Part shown: piece by piece, positions 25,096 through 35,479 of the stretch
Layout: each line of letters starts with the position of its first letter
Position numbering within the stretch: position 1 is the stretch's first letter
Assembly (NCBI RefSeq): GCF_038502225.1
Contig: NC_091301.1
Location: 13,702,221 to 13,766,220, forward strand
Origin: Cherax quadricarinatus
Taxonomy: Eukaryota; Arthropoda; Malacostraca; Decapoda; Parastacidae
Direction of reading: 5' to 3'
DNA length: 64,000 bases
Translations under genes and position numbers: made by a program
Notes under the pieces: model-generated
The model's input: only the letters and a program-made list of their open reading frames with translations
Databases searched by the model: none
What the model was told of the DNA's origin: nothing

Positions 25096-25802
25096 TGTGG
25101 AAAATACTGTATATATTTTCCGGAAATACGGTAATTTATAGGTAAATAGATGCCCTATATTGTATTTTTAAAAGAAGAATGTTATCGAAAATGGGAAACC
25201 TGCGGCTGGGGGGGGGTGAGTCGCCATTTTGTTTGAATTTGGATTAGAAACGTTGGTGTAATGGGAAGAATTTTTCGTGCTCTAGAGGTTAAAATTGGGC
25301 TGATACCTCTCAAATAGGAGACGAAATTGTTGGATGTGCATTCCTGCATAACTTGAGATATCAGGCGACTGGACAAGACAGCTCCAGGAACCCCAGCTAA
25401 GTCATGTCTATATTATGTTTATAGTTCTGGCCAGTGTTATAATCATGAATGTAGACAGGGGGGTTTTCTGAGTATGATACACCTTAATCTCCAGTCAAAT
25501 TGGTGAGTTTTTAAGATATTCTCCTTCTGTTATGCAAATGTGTTTATATATAATCATTTTTTAATTTTAATATACAGTCCACAAATTTATATATTTACCA
25601 GCATTCCTGGTGATGTATATTTCATTTAATTAATAGGTCCAGAGCAACTTGTGGATATGACAGTGGTAGGTATCGAAGGGGGACATTTTTTGCGACCTAG
25701 GTGTCCCAAATTCCTACTTGTCTAACTGATAAATAATAATTATCAATGTTAATTTACTGTTATGTATATAAGAATACATCCAAGTAAATGCAATTTTCCA
25801 CA
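25096..25802 (+). repeat. Solo BEL LTR with TACAC target duplication
   Basis: 707 bp, TGTGGAAAAT to ATTTTCCACA, opposite in orientation to the LTRs at 14781 and 31291. It is flanked by TACAC at 25091-25095 and again at 25803-25807, a clean 5-bp target-site duplication. It sits between ORF2 and ORF1 of LINE D, so it arrived after that LINE. Confidence 0.92.
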
Positions 25803-25849
25803 TACACTACGTAGTAAGAAATTGGTCACTAATATCAGTCAGACTCTGT

Positions 25850-26892
25850 AATGTTTGCATCATGAAGGAAGACTGCTAGTTCATTTTCATTTGTAATGTA
25901 GTACACACGGCCTACATTTGTTTTTCTTACTAGAATTTGTCCATCACGTACAAAGCACTAGTGAATTTTATCATTATTCTCACGTTTTAGTTTTCTCACT
26001 CTGTACAGGAAGTTCTGTCGTTTTCTTATGAGACACTCATTTATGTACATATCTTTTTTTGCTTTGATAGATGAAATTATTAGATCTTTTTTCCTGTCTT
26101 GTGTGTGAAATCTAAGCATAACACTTTTTCTACTTTGGTTCCCTAGTAACCGCGATTCTTTTATTTCCGACGCTGGTACTTTAACCTGTAGGTGGTCACG
26201 TATGATCTGGAGAGTTGTATCTTTGCAGTTGGAATGGTTTAATTCGCTGGGAAAGAGTGGAGTGTTAATTACTACTGCATCAGATAAGTTGTCTTGCTCT
26301 GCCTTATCATCTTGGTTAGCAAAATAATTGTTCAATTGGGTATCCATGTTATTTTCCAGTCCTTGACGGCATTATCAGTCTTCGTGTTTAGGGAAGTTAT
26401 TTGGTCTGAGTGACTGGCTATGACTGATTGGAGTGTCTTGCCAAAAACAGTCGTGCCAGTTGATGTTTGATGTTGTTCAAGGTTGTTGATCTTGTTCTCA
26501 AGGTGAAGTAGTTTAGATTCATGGTTTGATATTGTTGCACGGAGAGACATATTTTCAGCATGAAGATTCAGGTTATCCGTCGTTAGGGTGATGATGTAGT
26601 GCTTTAGAGTGTCAGGATCATTAGTCATACCTGGGAGCATATCAGATGGGTTAAATCCTATGAAGGTAGTAGAGGTAGAGAGGGAGTCAGTCACAGTCGG
26701 TGTTGTTGTAGCGTCAGCTTGGTTGGGTGTTGAGGGTGAGTCGGCCATATTTGTTGTTGGTGATGCGTCGCTCTGGGTTGTAAGGGAGGTGGATGATGCA
26801 CCGGCGTCCTGCTGGGTCGTCCTATGGAATAGTCGATTTCTAGGTGCTGCTTTGCTGGTCTTAGTTCTGTTTCTTCTATTAGTTGGTCTCAT
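25850..26892 (-). pseudogene. LINE D ORF1, RNA-binding chaperone type
   Basis: N-terminal basic segment RPTNRRNRTKTSKAAPRNRL, a Ser/Thr-rich linker, a coiled coil (NLNLHAENMSLRATISNHES, LENKINNLEQHQ), then after a frameshift near 26335 an RRM-like block (IIRDHLQVKVPASEIKESRL, SVMLRFHTQDRKKDLIISSI) and INECLIRKRQNFLYRVRKLK. This is the L1/L2-type ORF1 layout. One in-frame stop at about 25958 precedes the C-terminal 35 residues. Confidence 0.78.
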
Positions 26893-27189
26893 AGTAGTAC
26901 AGGAGTTGCTGTTGTTAGATGAAGAAATTAAGATAGTTAAGAGCTTGGAGTTGGCAGTCGTCTGGCAGCGGGGTTGTGCTCGAAGATGGAGGGGCAGTCT
27001 TCACTTCAATCCGTAGTTTATCGGTTTGTAGGTATCACTGTTGATTGTTTTAGGTCATGCTGGGTTCTACGTACGTTAGTGCAGTTAAGAGTGCAATTAG
27101 GCCATCATAGAAGCGTTGGTGGGCTCTGCAGGTGAGAAAAATAACAGAGCTTGCTGCCTGTGCTGCTGCTGCCGCTATGTCCTGCCTGA

Positions 27190-27600
27190 CAATTAATTAA
27201 TTAATTAATAACACTGATTACAACTTACAACACTGATACAACTTACCTTTGAATAAATCCTAGCTACTTGAGCTTAGCAATTACATGTAAGAAAATTATA
27301 ATATAAATTTTAAATGTACATTAATACAAACCTTTAGCCAGACTTGGCTTATCAAAATTAATATTATACAAATTAATATAAATCCTTGCCAGAATCTGGC
27401 ATAGTAAAATTAATATTATACACATTAATATAATCTTTAGCCGCACTTGACTTATCCAAATGAATATTGTAATAATTATAATCCACTACACATTAAGTAA
27501 ATTTGTGAACTTAACATCCACCTCCATCTGTCATTTCACATATAATTATTAAGTAATTAACTAATTAATTACTTCGCTAATTACCTCCGGTTCAAGAAGG
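27190..27600. other. AT-rich spacer with imperfect 60-bp repeats
   Basis: (AATT)n at 27190-27210 and repeated blocks TTAGCCAGACTTGGCTTATC / TTGCCAGAATCTGGCATAGT, each followed by AAAATTAATATTATACA. Could be BEL leader or host DNA; not resolved. Confidence 0.4.
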
Positions 27601-28084
27601 ACCAACGGGCAAATTAGTTTAATATGTTTATTATGCACCCCATACCCATCCAGTGGGCGGTAGTCAAAAGATTACAGAGGTACATAATGGGTCCAGGGAC
27701 TGGGCCTCAAAGTTTTGATAGCTGAGCAAGTTACAGAGGTAATGAATTCACAATTTACAAAGGTAATGAACTCACAATTTACAAAGGTAATGAACTCCAG
27801 GTAGGTCTAGTCACAATCATGACAAGTTACAAAGGTATTTACAGATTACAGAGGTACACAATGGGTCCAGGGACCGGGCTCCAAAGTTTTGATGGCTGAA
27901 CTAGGTACAAGTTAATGAACTCACAAGTTACAAAGGTAATGAACTCACAAGTTACAAAGGTAATGAATACTGTAAGAATGGTTACTTACGTGTATACATG
28001 GCTGCAATCATGAACAAATTTTAGAGTAATGAGCAATTCACACTTCCACACCCGGTCACAACTGTAGTGAGTTATTGGTGCAAA

Positions 28085-28154
28085 TGTTGATTGCTGAGTC
28101 TCTCTCTCTCTCTCACACACACACACATACAAATTCATACACACACACACATAA

Positions 28155-28202
<48 letters not shown>

Positions 28203-28251
28203 AAACTCATACACACACACGCACACACACTCATACACACACACACACACT

Positions 28252-28336
<85 letters not shown>

Positions 28337-28371
28337 ACTCATACACATACACACAAACACACACACTCATA

Positions 28372-28462
<91 letters not shown>

Positions 28463-28479
28463 ACTCATACACATACACA

Positions 28480-28558
<79 letters not shown>
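28085..28558. repeat. Compound (CA)n microsatellite
   Basis: Long CA runs interrupted by the phrase CACTCATACACATACACACA twice, in a duplicated higher-order pattern of about 130 bp. Confidence 0.95.
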
Positions 28559-28561
<3 letters not shown>

Positions 28562-28579
28562 CACATATGTGGTAATGCT

Positions 28580-31270
28580 TTATTTACAGCTAACAAAGTC
28601 AGGGTATTTCTCCAGAATGGTCTGTAATATACCACTGTGGATAAAATACTTAGCCATTTCTTGAACACTTCTGAGTGAGTTGTTTCTAAATTCATTAATT
28701 TTATCGCACTCCAGTACATAATGACGCAGGGTGTGACAATAATCCATCTGGCAAAGTTTACATTTCGTTTGGTCTACATCTGGTGGTGGTGATTTAACCT
28801 GCCAAAGATACTTGTAACCCAGCCGGAGCCGGGCGGTAGTGACATCCAAGAGTCTGCTTATTTTGTTGGATGCACCATAGACATGTGGCTCCTCCTGCAT
28901 GATAGAATGATGATAGATGGACTCACTGGTGTCAATCTCCCTGAGCCTTAAGTCCATAAAATTCAGCTGAAGTTCTTTTCGTATTATTGTTCTCAAACTA
29001 CTACCTGACAAGCCAAGATTGTAATCTACTCCCTCTTTGAAAGCATACAGCTTAGCCAATTTATCAGTTCTATCATGCATCTGAAGACCAATGTGAGATG
29101 GAATCCACAGCATGTGCACTCTGACTCCACTGTCCACACTCCTACCATACCTGTGTCTGGCTTCTGACACAAGCATGCCACAATTTATGCTTAATGAGTT
29201 GAGAGCATTTATGGATGACAGAGAATCAGTTACAATTAAACTGTCAATCTTTGATACATAGATGCATTTCAGTGCAAGGAGTATGGCAAACAGTTCTGTC
29301 TGAAGGGTAGAGGCCCAATTATTGATGCGTGCTCCAATTTCTTTAAGAGAGCCATCACTCTGTACAACAGCAGCACTACCAGCTGCACCAGTGGATTGGT
29401 GAACAGAACCATCAACGTAAATAATTTGCGAGAGTATGTGCTGTGTGACTAAGTTATCAATACAGCTTAAGGCCTCATGTTTGGCTTCAAGGCGAAGTTT
29501 TGGTTGTGATTTAAGAAGTAGTTTGGGGGGAAATGGAGGAATGGTAGTTTGGAATGGGGTAATATTCCATGGAGCGGAGAAGTGCCGCTGTTGCCTTACT
29601 TGACCTAGATCATGTATCTGATTCATGCGGAGGTCGGTTCCAGTCTTTTCGATCCATCTGGAGGAGTGTTCACAAGTGCTGAGGAAAGTTTGGAGGGCTT
29701 CTGTGCAGGGGTTTGAATGAGCTTGCCTAAGCATATTAACCCCAATTAGGATATTTCTTTCAGTAACACGATCTCTGATGCTTGGAATATCAAGTTCTTT
29801 TTGCATATTTAAAATTTTGGCAGTACGAGGGCATCCTAGGATGATCCTCATTGCTTCGTTCTGCAGTTTTTCCAGCCCTCCAAGCTTCCAGTCAGACACA
29901 AGAGCAAGTAGTGGCGCAGCATAATCAACCAATGATCTAATATAAGCAAGATACATCATTTTCACAATTTTAACATTAGCACCATACCTGGGGTGAAGCC
30001 CTGCCACAACTCTAAGTACTCTCCGTCTTTCTTTGTATTGGCAACAAAGTCTTGTTACAACAGGTCCAAGTAGTGGAACCTCAAAGCCTAGATACCTGTA
30101 TCTGCTTACATATTCTAGAAGAGACCCATCATGCAATTGGATCTGACGAACTGTGCCTCTCTGTCGAGGAGGACGCCTATTGAGTATCTTTGTTTTACCA
30201 GTAGAGATTATCAACCCCAGGTCCTGACACGAGGCTAGTACATGATTAAGAATGTTTTGGGTGTTGGAGAATCCGGTGGTGTGAATCATTATATCATCAG
30301 CAAAACTAATCACATAATTATGGGGCTGACTAGGCATAGCATTAAGTAATGCATTAATTAGAATATTGAACAGTGTGGGACTGAGCACACCTCCCTGTGG
30401 GGTTCCTAATTCAAAGTCTTTAGTTACACTTCTATATCCCTGGAACAACACAGACGATTTTCTGTTGGACAGGTAGCCTTTAATCCAGCGGAGAAGCCAT
30501 CCTCCAACATCCATTCTGGCAAGTTCACTAATTATTACATGTCGGTTGGCTACATCGAAAGCGGATTTAAGGTCAAGGAAGGTAGTGTAGGAGCTGTCAG
30601 TGTGCAGGGTGAGAAAGGTGGCTATGCAATGATGCACGCTCCTTCCATGCATGAAACCATGTAACCGGGGAGACAAAAATTTTTTGATTCTGTACATGAG
30701 ACGATTAAGAATCATTCTCTCAAATGTTTTACACAAGCAGCTAGTAAGAGATATTGGGCGAAATGCATTTTGTTGATTGGGCTTAGGAATTGGAATGATG
30801 AGGCTGTTGGTCCAAGATTGAGGGAGCTCCCCAGTTACATAGCTCATGTTATATAATTCAAGTAATGGATTACCTGGTACTCGACACAGCAATCTGAGTA
30901 TGTTGTAAGTAATACCATCCTCACCAGGCGACGTGGAGTTGCCCTTAGTTAGCTCTGCATCAAGTTCATAATTAGTGAAAGGAATGTTGCAATCATCTGC
31001 CTTGCTGAGCATAAAGCAAACAAGTCTCTCCCTTGCATCATATTTGTCATTTAATTTTGCCTGTGTGGTACTGGGAAGATTGTCATAGCTAGATGTAGCA
31101 GCCCAAGCACTGACTAACTCATTCGCCCTATGCAAGGGATGAGGGTGCGCGATCTGCCCAGTTCGGTTACCCTTAATTCTATTTATGTCCCTCCATGCCC
31201 GGCTAAGTGGGGTGTGAGTATTAAGACCGTTGACAAAATTTTCCCAGTCGGTTTGCCGCAGCTCTGTCAT
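28580..31270 (-). CDS. LINE E reverse transcriptase-RNase H polyprotein part, intact frame
   Basis: 896 codons without a stop. Linker RAWRDINRIKGNRTGQIAHP (near residues 20-40); RT with STSPGEDGITYNILRLL, FRPISLTSCLCKTFERMIL, HGFMHGRSVHHC, FLDLKSAFDVANRHVIISEL, GTPQGGVLSPTLFNILIN and ISFADDIMIHTTG (about residue 330). RNase H near 640-760: IYVDGSVHQSTGAAGSAAV, ELFAILLALKCI, IVTDSLSSINAL and MLWIPSHIGLQMHDRTDKLA. It ends with a CKLC...H...C zinc-like motif (CKLCQMDYCHTLRHYVLEC). RT plus RNase H plus this motif points to the I superfamily. The endonuclease is missing (5' truncation), so although open it cannot be a complete element. Confidence 0.9.
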   Translation of the reverse strand: MTELRQTDWENFVNGLNTHTPLSRAWRDINRIKGNRTGQIAHPHPLHRANELVSAWAATSSYDNLPSTTQAKLNDKYDARERLVCFMLSKADDCNIPFTNYELDAELTKGNSTSPGEDGITYNILRLLCRVPGNPLLELYNMSYVTGELPQSWTNSLIIPIPKPNQQNAFRPISLTSCLCKTFERMILNRLMYRIKKFLSPRLHGFMHGRSVHHCIATFLTLHTDSSYTTFLDLKSAFDVANRHVIISELARMDVGGWLLRWIKGYLSNRKSSVLFQGYRSVTKDFELGTPQGGVLSPTLFNILINALLNAMPSQPHNYVISFADDIMIHTTGFSNTQNILNHVLASCQDLGLIISTGKTKILNRRPPRQRGTVRQIQLHDGSLLEYVSRYRYLGFEVPLLGPVVTRLCCQYKERRRVLRVVAGLHPRYGANVKIVKMMYLAYIRSLVDYAAPLLALVSDWKLGGLEKLQNEAMRIILGCPRTAKILNMQKELDIPSIRDRVTERNILIGVNMLRQAHSNPCTEALQTFLSTCEHSSRWIEKTGTDLRMNQIHDLGQVRQQRHFSAPWNITPFQTTIPPFPPKLLLKSQPKLRLEAKHEALSCIDNLVTQHILSQIIYVDGSVHQSTGAAGSAAVVQSDGSLKEIGARINNWASTLQTELFAILLALKCIYVSKIDSLIVTDSLSSINALNSLSINCGMLVSEARHRYGRSVDSGVRVHMLWIPSHIGLQMHDRTDKLAKLYAFKEGVDYNLGLSGSSLRTIIRKELQLNFMDLRLREIDTSESIYHHSIMQEEPHVYGASNKISRLLDVTTARLRLGYKYLWQVKSPPPDVDQTKCKLCQMDYCHTLRHYVLECDKINEFRNNSLRSVQEMAKYFIHSGILQTILEKYPDFVSCK

Positions 31271-31290
31271 ATGCTCTCTGGCAAATTAAA

Positions 31291-32011
31291 TGTGGAAAAT
31301 TACATTTATCTGGATGTAACTCATAATGTACATACCAGTAAATGATAACAAAGATAATTATTATTTATCAAAGTTACATAGACAAGTAGGAATTTGGGAC
31401 ACCTAGGTCGCAAAAATGTCCCCCTTCGATACCTACAACTGTCATATCCACAAGTTGCTCTGGACCTATTAATTACAAATGAAATACGCATCACCAGAAA
31501 TTCTGGTAAATATATAAGTTTGTGGACTGTATATTAAAATTAAGAAATGATTATATATATACACATTTACATAACAGAAGGAGAATATATCTTAATATCA
31601 CTCACCAATTTGACTGGAGATTAATGTGTATCATACTCAAAAACCTCATTCTAACCAAATTTATGAAGATAATGCTGGCCAGAATTATAACACAAATTTA
31701 GATAGCTTATCTGAGGTTCCTGGAGCTGTCCTGTCCAGTCGTCTGATATCTCAAGTTATGCAGGAATGCACATCCAACAATTTCAGCTCCTATTTGAGAG
31801 GTGTCAGCCCAATTTAACCTCTAGGGCGACGAAAATTCTTCCGATTATTCACTAACGTTTCTTGTCCAATTCAAACAACAATGGCGAGTCCCCTCTGTGC
31901 AGGCGCAGAATTTCCCATTTTTTATAACAAATTTTATTAAATACAATGTATTACACTAATTTACATAAAAAATACACTGTATTTTTTCTGGAAAATACAT
32001 TATTTTCCACA
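31291..32011 (-). repeat. LTR of BEL family (right copy)
   Basis: 721 bp with the same ends and orientation as 14781-15491, about 90 per cent similar by eye. It is placed where the 5' LTR of the minus-strand BEL should be, but flanks do not match: AACAAT left of the first LTR, GTATCA right of this one. Confidence 0.8.
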
Positions 32012-33080
32012 GTATCATTGAAGATTGAATCAGTTCGGTTATTGCATGTAAAAACAATACCAAACACATTTTAAACATATTTGGAATCCACATATTTGAA
32101 AAGTTTGAAGTCTATCAGAAGCTTCTTAAGTTGCCACGAGTAAACCTCTGTGCTCTCTGCAGCTATAACACTACCATACTTCCCTACGAACAAGATAAAT
32201 CAACGATTAAAGTCTGAAGCCGATCAAAAGAGTCGTTCTCAAGCGATCAAGTGGAAATACCAAAGGAAGAAAATGTACCCAATGAGCACAGATGAAGATC
32301 ACAATAAGGTCATAGGTGATGGTGGCAGTACCACCCTATACTACACACACTGCTGGGTTATGTCATTTTACTGCGAACACGTTTCGTCCATCAGTGGCTA
32401 TCAAATCACCAGTTGAATTACTCATGTCCAAAGTTGACGAAACGTCTTCATAATAAAATCTCATGAACCGCAACTGTGCCAGTATACCCTGGCTATGTAT
32501 TACTACTGTTCAGTATAACAGCCGTTATTGCAACACTGAGCGTACACACAACACCTATTATTAAATTTATTAACTTGAAAGCTACATTTCTTAAAACGGA
32601 ATAATGTAAACTCTTATTGCATTAACGCTTTGAACTGTACACCTTTCTGTATATACACATCCCTCTACATAATCTGTATATAAACGCTAGTTAATTTGTT
32701 AGCTTTAAGGCCTATCAACTGCACGTTGGATAGTGAACCTGAATTTCACATAAGGGCATCACAGTGTATCACTGCCATAAGCCTACCACACAAAAAAATC
32801 CACCCTCAGGACTACTTAGTTTTTAACTAATTATTTCTGTCCCTCCCTTCCTTCCTTCCTTTGAATTGACCTCATTGTATACACTGCTGTAGCTTCTTCC
32901 GTCTTGAGAAGCCCTATTTCTCAATACATATGTCAAATCGCAAGGTTGCTCACGGTCACCTACCTCCAACTTTTACGAGTTTGTCATCTAAGATTAACAT
33001 TAAACATTTTATTCCCTAAAATAGGAATTAAAGCAAGCTTTCAAACACAGATATACACCTCTCGTTGATTATCCGCTGAC
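32012..33080. other. Intron 7 spacer with a hammerhead-like inverted pair
   Basis: At 32381-32407 the minus strand has GATTTGATAGCCACTGATGG, ACGAAAC, and at 32436-32450 the plus strand has GACGAAACGTC, forming a degenerate inverted pair. Otherwise nothing recognised; a CTTCC run lies at 32845. Confidence 0.45.
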
Positions 33081-33084
33081 ACAC

Positions 33085-33160
33085 ACACACGGCCAGGTGA
33101 AGAGGTGGGGCCAGAAGCTGTGAATCGACCCCCGCAACCACAACTAGGTGAGTACACACA
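33085..33160 (+). mobile_element. LINE family A 3' stub
   Basis: GGCCAGGTGAAGAGGTGGGG through CAACCACAACTAGGTGAGTA plus CA repeats, the last 75 bp of family A. Preceded by CACACACACAC. Confidence 0.85.
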
Positions 33161-33165
33161 CACAC

Positions 33166-33690
33166 AGGCTCCTAGAATTTAACCCCGCCAAATGCAAAGT
33201 CATGAAGGTCGGGGAAGGGCAAAGACTGCAAACCTCACTCAAGGAAAAAGATCTTGGGGTGAGTATAATACCAAGCACATCTGAGGCGCACACCAACTAG
33301 ATAACTGCTGCAGCATATGGGCGCCTGGCAAACCTAAGAATAGCGTTCCGATACCTCAGTAAGGAATCGTTCAAGATTCTGTACACCGTGTACGTCAGGC
33401 CCATGCTGGAGTATGCAGCACCAGTTTGGAACCCACACCTGGTCAAGCACGTCAAGAAATTAGAGAAAGTGAAAAGGTTTGCAACAAGACTAGTCCCAGA
33501 GCTAAGGTTAAGGGAAATCGGCCTGACGACATTGGAGGACAGGAGGGTTAGGGAAGACATGATAACGGCGTATAAAATACTACGAAGAATTGACAAGGTG
33601 GACAAAAACAGGATGTTCCAGAGATGGGACACAGAAACAAGGGGTCACAATCTGAAGTTGAAAACTCCGATGAGTCAGAGGGATGTTGGA
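33166..33690 (+). mobile_element. LINE family A, copy 4, left part
   Basis: Begins CTCCTAGAATTTAACCCCGC directly after the CA tail of the previous stub. Frame 33388-33690 reads RPMLEYAAPVWNPHLVKHVK and ITAYKILRRIDKVDKNRMFQ. It breaks off at GGGATGTTGG, where family B begins, and resumes at 37279. Confidence 0.88.
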
Positions 33691-33834
33691 GAGGAGTCTC
33701 CTCCTTCTTCCTCTACTGAGGAAAGTAGATGGAATCCAGGACGGGTGGCCCTGGCTTGGATACTGAGGATTATAGTGTAGTCCCAGAACCTGCAGAAATT
33801 CACAACACACCTCCCAACAATTCTCAACCAAAGG

Positions 33835-34130
33835 TGAATTTGTGCAAATATTATGCTTGGGGCATCTGTAAGCATGGAATATCAGGAAAAAAAAAATGGG
33901 ACATGCAACTTTGAGCATCCCAAAAAATGTAGCGACCTCCTGTCTAAAGGAGTGTGTCGTTCTTCTTCCTGTACTTTCTTTCACCCAAAAATGTGTCACT
34001 CCTCGGTCCTCCAGAAGCAGTGTTACAACATCGACTGCCCTGCATACCATCTAAAAGGGACCAGGAGGCACAGACCCCACAAGACAAACAATAGTAGCTA
34101 CGACAACCCAACTCCAGGTGATTTTTTAGT
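33835..34130 (+). pseudogene. LINE B ORF1 with three CCCH-type zinc fingers
   Basis: LCKYYAWGICKHGISG followed (after an extra A in a nine-A run near 33890) by GTCNFEHPKKC, then CSDLLSKGVCRSSSCTFFHP and CHSSVLQKQCYNIDCPAYHL. Spacings C-x8-C-x4-C-x3-H in the last two are close to the CCCH RNA-binding finger (C-x8-C-x5-C-x3-H). It lies where ORF1 belongs, immediately before the endonuclease. A role in binding element RNA is an inference from finger type. Confidence 0.72.
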
Positions 34131-34151
34131 GGCAGGAAACGGAAAAAGAAA

Positions 34152-34829
34152 ATGGAAGGAAATAACAAAAATAGTCCACCACCTTGGAGCCTTGTTGGAC
34201 TGGAGGCGCAGCCAGTGGCCACCCATGGCCCTCCAGAATTACAACTACTGATGCCAATAACAAAATCCCCCCAACAAACACAGAATACAACCTCGTTCAT
34301 ATTTGCTAATATACAGGGCCTTAAGCCATCCACCAACAACAAAATACCTTTTATCAGTGGACTTCTAGAGGAGTCTAATGCAATGTTTGCAGCCTTCACA
34401 GAGACTCGCACAAAAGATCACTTTGACAGTCAAATATGGATAAGTGGTTACAACCTTTTTAGATGCGACAGAAAGAACAGGCAACAAGGGGGGGTTGGCC
34501 TGTATGTCAAAGAGTCCCTCATCTGCACGGAGTTGCTGAACACCACAAATGAGGTAGTTGAAGTTCTATCAATAAAGATCGAGAACCAAAACCTAGTCAT
34601 TGTGGTTGTACATAAGCCACCAGATGCAACCTCTCAACAGTTCAAGGAACAGCTACTGAAAATTGATTACTGTTTGGAAAACCTTCCAGCTCCATCCCCA
34701 AACATCTTACTGCTTGGTGATTTCAATCTAAGGCATACAAAATGGAAGAATGTAGCAAATAATGTTATAGCTGGAACAATCCCGGAGGTAGCGCAGATGA
34801 AAGGTCACACACACATGAGCTACTACTAA
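34152..34829 (+). pseudogene. LINE B endonuclease
   Basis: SFIFANIQGLKPSTNNKIPF, FAAFTETRTKDHFDSQIWIS, NRQQGGVGLYVKESL, ILLLGDFNLRHTKWKNVANN: an exonuclease-endonuclease-phosphatase domain with the catalytic TET and GDFN blocks. It is interrupted at 34829 before the SDHN block, which follows in another frame (NSNHNLIEVQ at about 34910). Confidence 0.82.
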
Positions 34830-35479
34830 GTCTCTGCAAAAAACACACATGACCTTATCTTCACAAATAATGAGGACCTGATAAGAGACATAAGAATATC
34901 AAAAACAACTAATTCCAATCACAACCTAATCGAAGTCCAGACGTACATGCATAGGGGTCCTGATCAGCAGAATGCATGTACCTGTGAAGGTGTCTTCACA
35001 AAATACAACTTCAACAACAAGAACATCAACTGGGACCAGGTAAACCATGTCCTAAACGGAACATGTTGAGAAGATGCCTTCAATGACATGGATCCAAACC
35101 AGTGCCTTGAAAGGATCAACTTCCTGGCAGCCGAAGCATGTTCTAGGCATATTCCCCTAAGAAATAAGAAGAGCAGGAGTAAACTGGAGAGAGAAAGACG
35201 CTCCCTCTACAGAAGACGACGAAGAGTCACTGAGCTCCTCAGGAGTGCTAGAATATCTGATACACGAAAGGAGGTGCTGACCAGGGAAGTGGAAACTATC
35301 GAACTTAAGTTAATGACTCTTACAGGAACCAGGAGAGACAGGAGGAGCTTAAAGCTATTAGTGAAATTGAAAGAAATTCAAAATATTTCTTTTCATATGC
35401 CAAAAACAAGGCAAATACCACATCTAGTATCGGGCCCTTACTCAGACAGGATGGGACTTACACAGATGACAACAAGGAA

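Larger units (their letters stand above)
20832..27185 (-). mobile_element. LINE family D (L2/CR1-like), inserted in the BEL leader
   Basis: Minus strand, 3' to 5' from left to right: a (TTTA)n tail at 20838-20875, 3' UTR, RT, endonuclease at 23338-23907, a long inter-ORF region, ORF1 at 25850-26892 and a 5' UTR to about 27185. The RT has YIYSYLISHNILNPCQFGFR-type blocks, LRKAFDTVDHDLLHVKLSHY, VGVPQGSVLGPLLFLIYIND and LFADDTTYVYSH. A solo BEL LTR interrupts it at 25096-25802. Confidence 0.87.
27600..31288 (-). mobile_element. LINE family E (I-like, RT plus RNase H), 5'-truncated
   Basis: A 896-codon frame (28580-31270) plus a probable 3' UTR to 27600 that includes a large TG/CA microsatellite (28085-28558) and 22-24-bp repeats of ACAAGTTACAAAGGTAATGA. 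The right edge stops within the endonuclease-RT linker, two bases from the LTR at 31291. The extent of the 3' UTR is inferred. Confidence 0.75.

Noticed and set aside
26609..27016. 135-codon plus-strand frame
   Set aside because: Antisense of LINE D ORF1's low-complexity Ser/Thr region.
28075..28627. His-Thr and Cys-Val repeat frames, also at 10812-11193 and 5180-5416
   Set aside because: Translation of CA/TG microsatellites.
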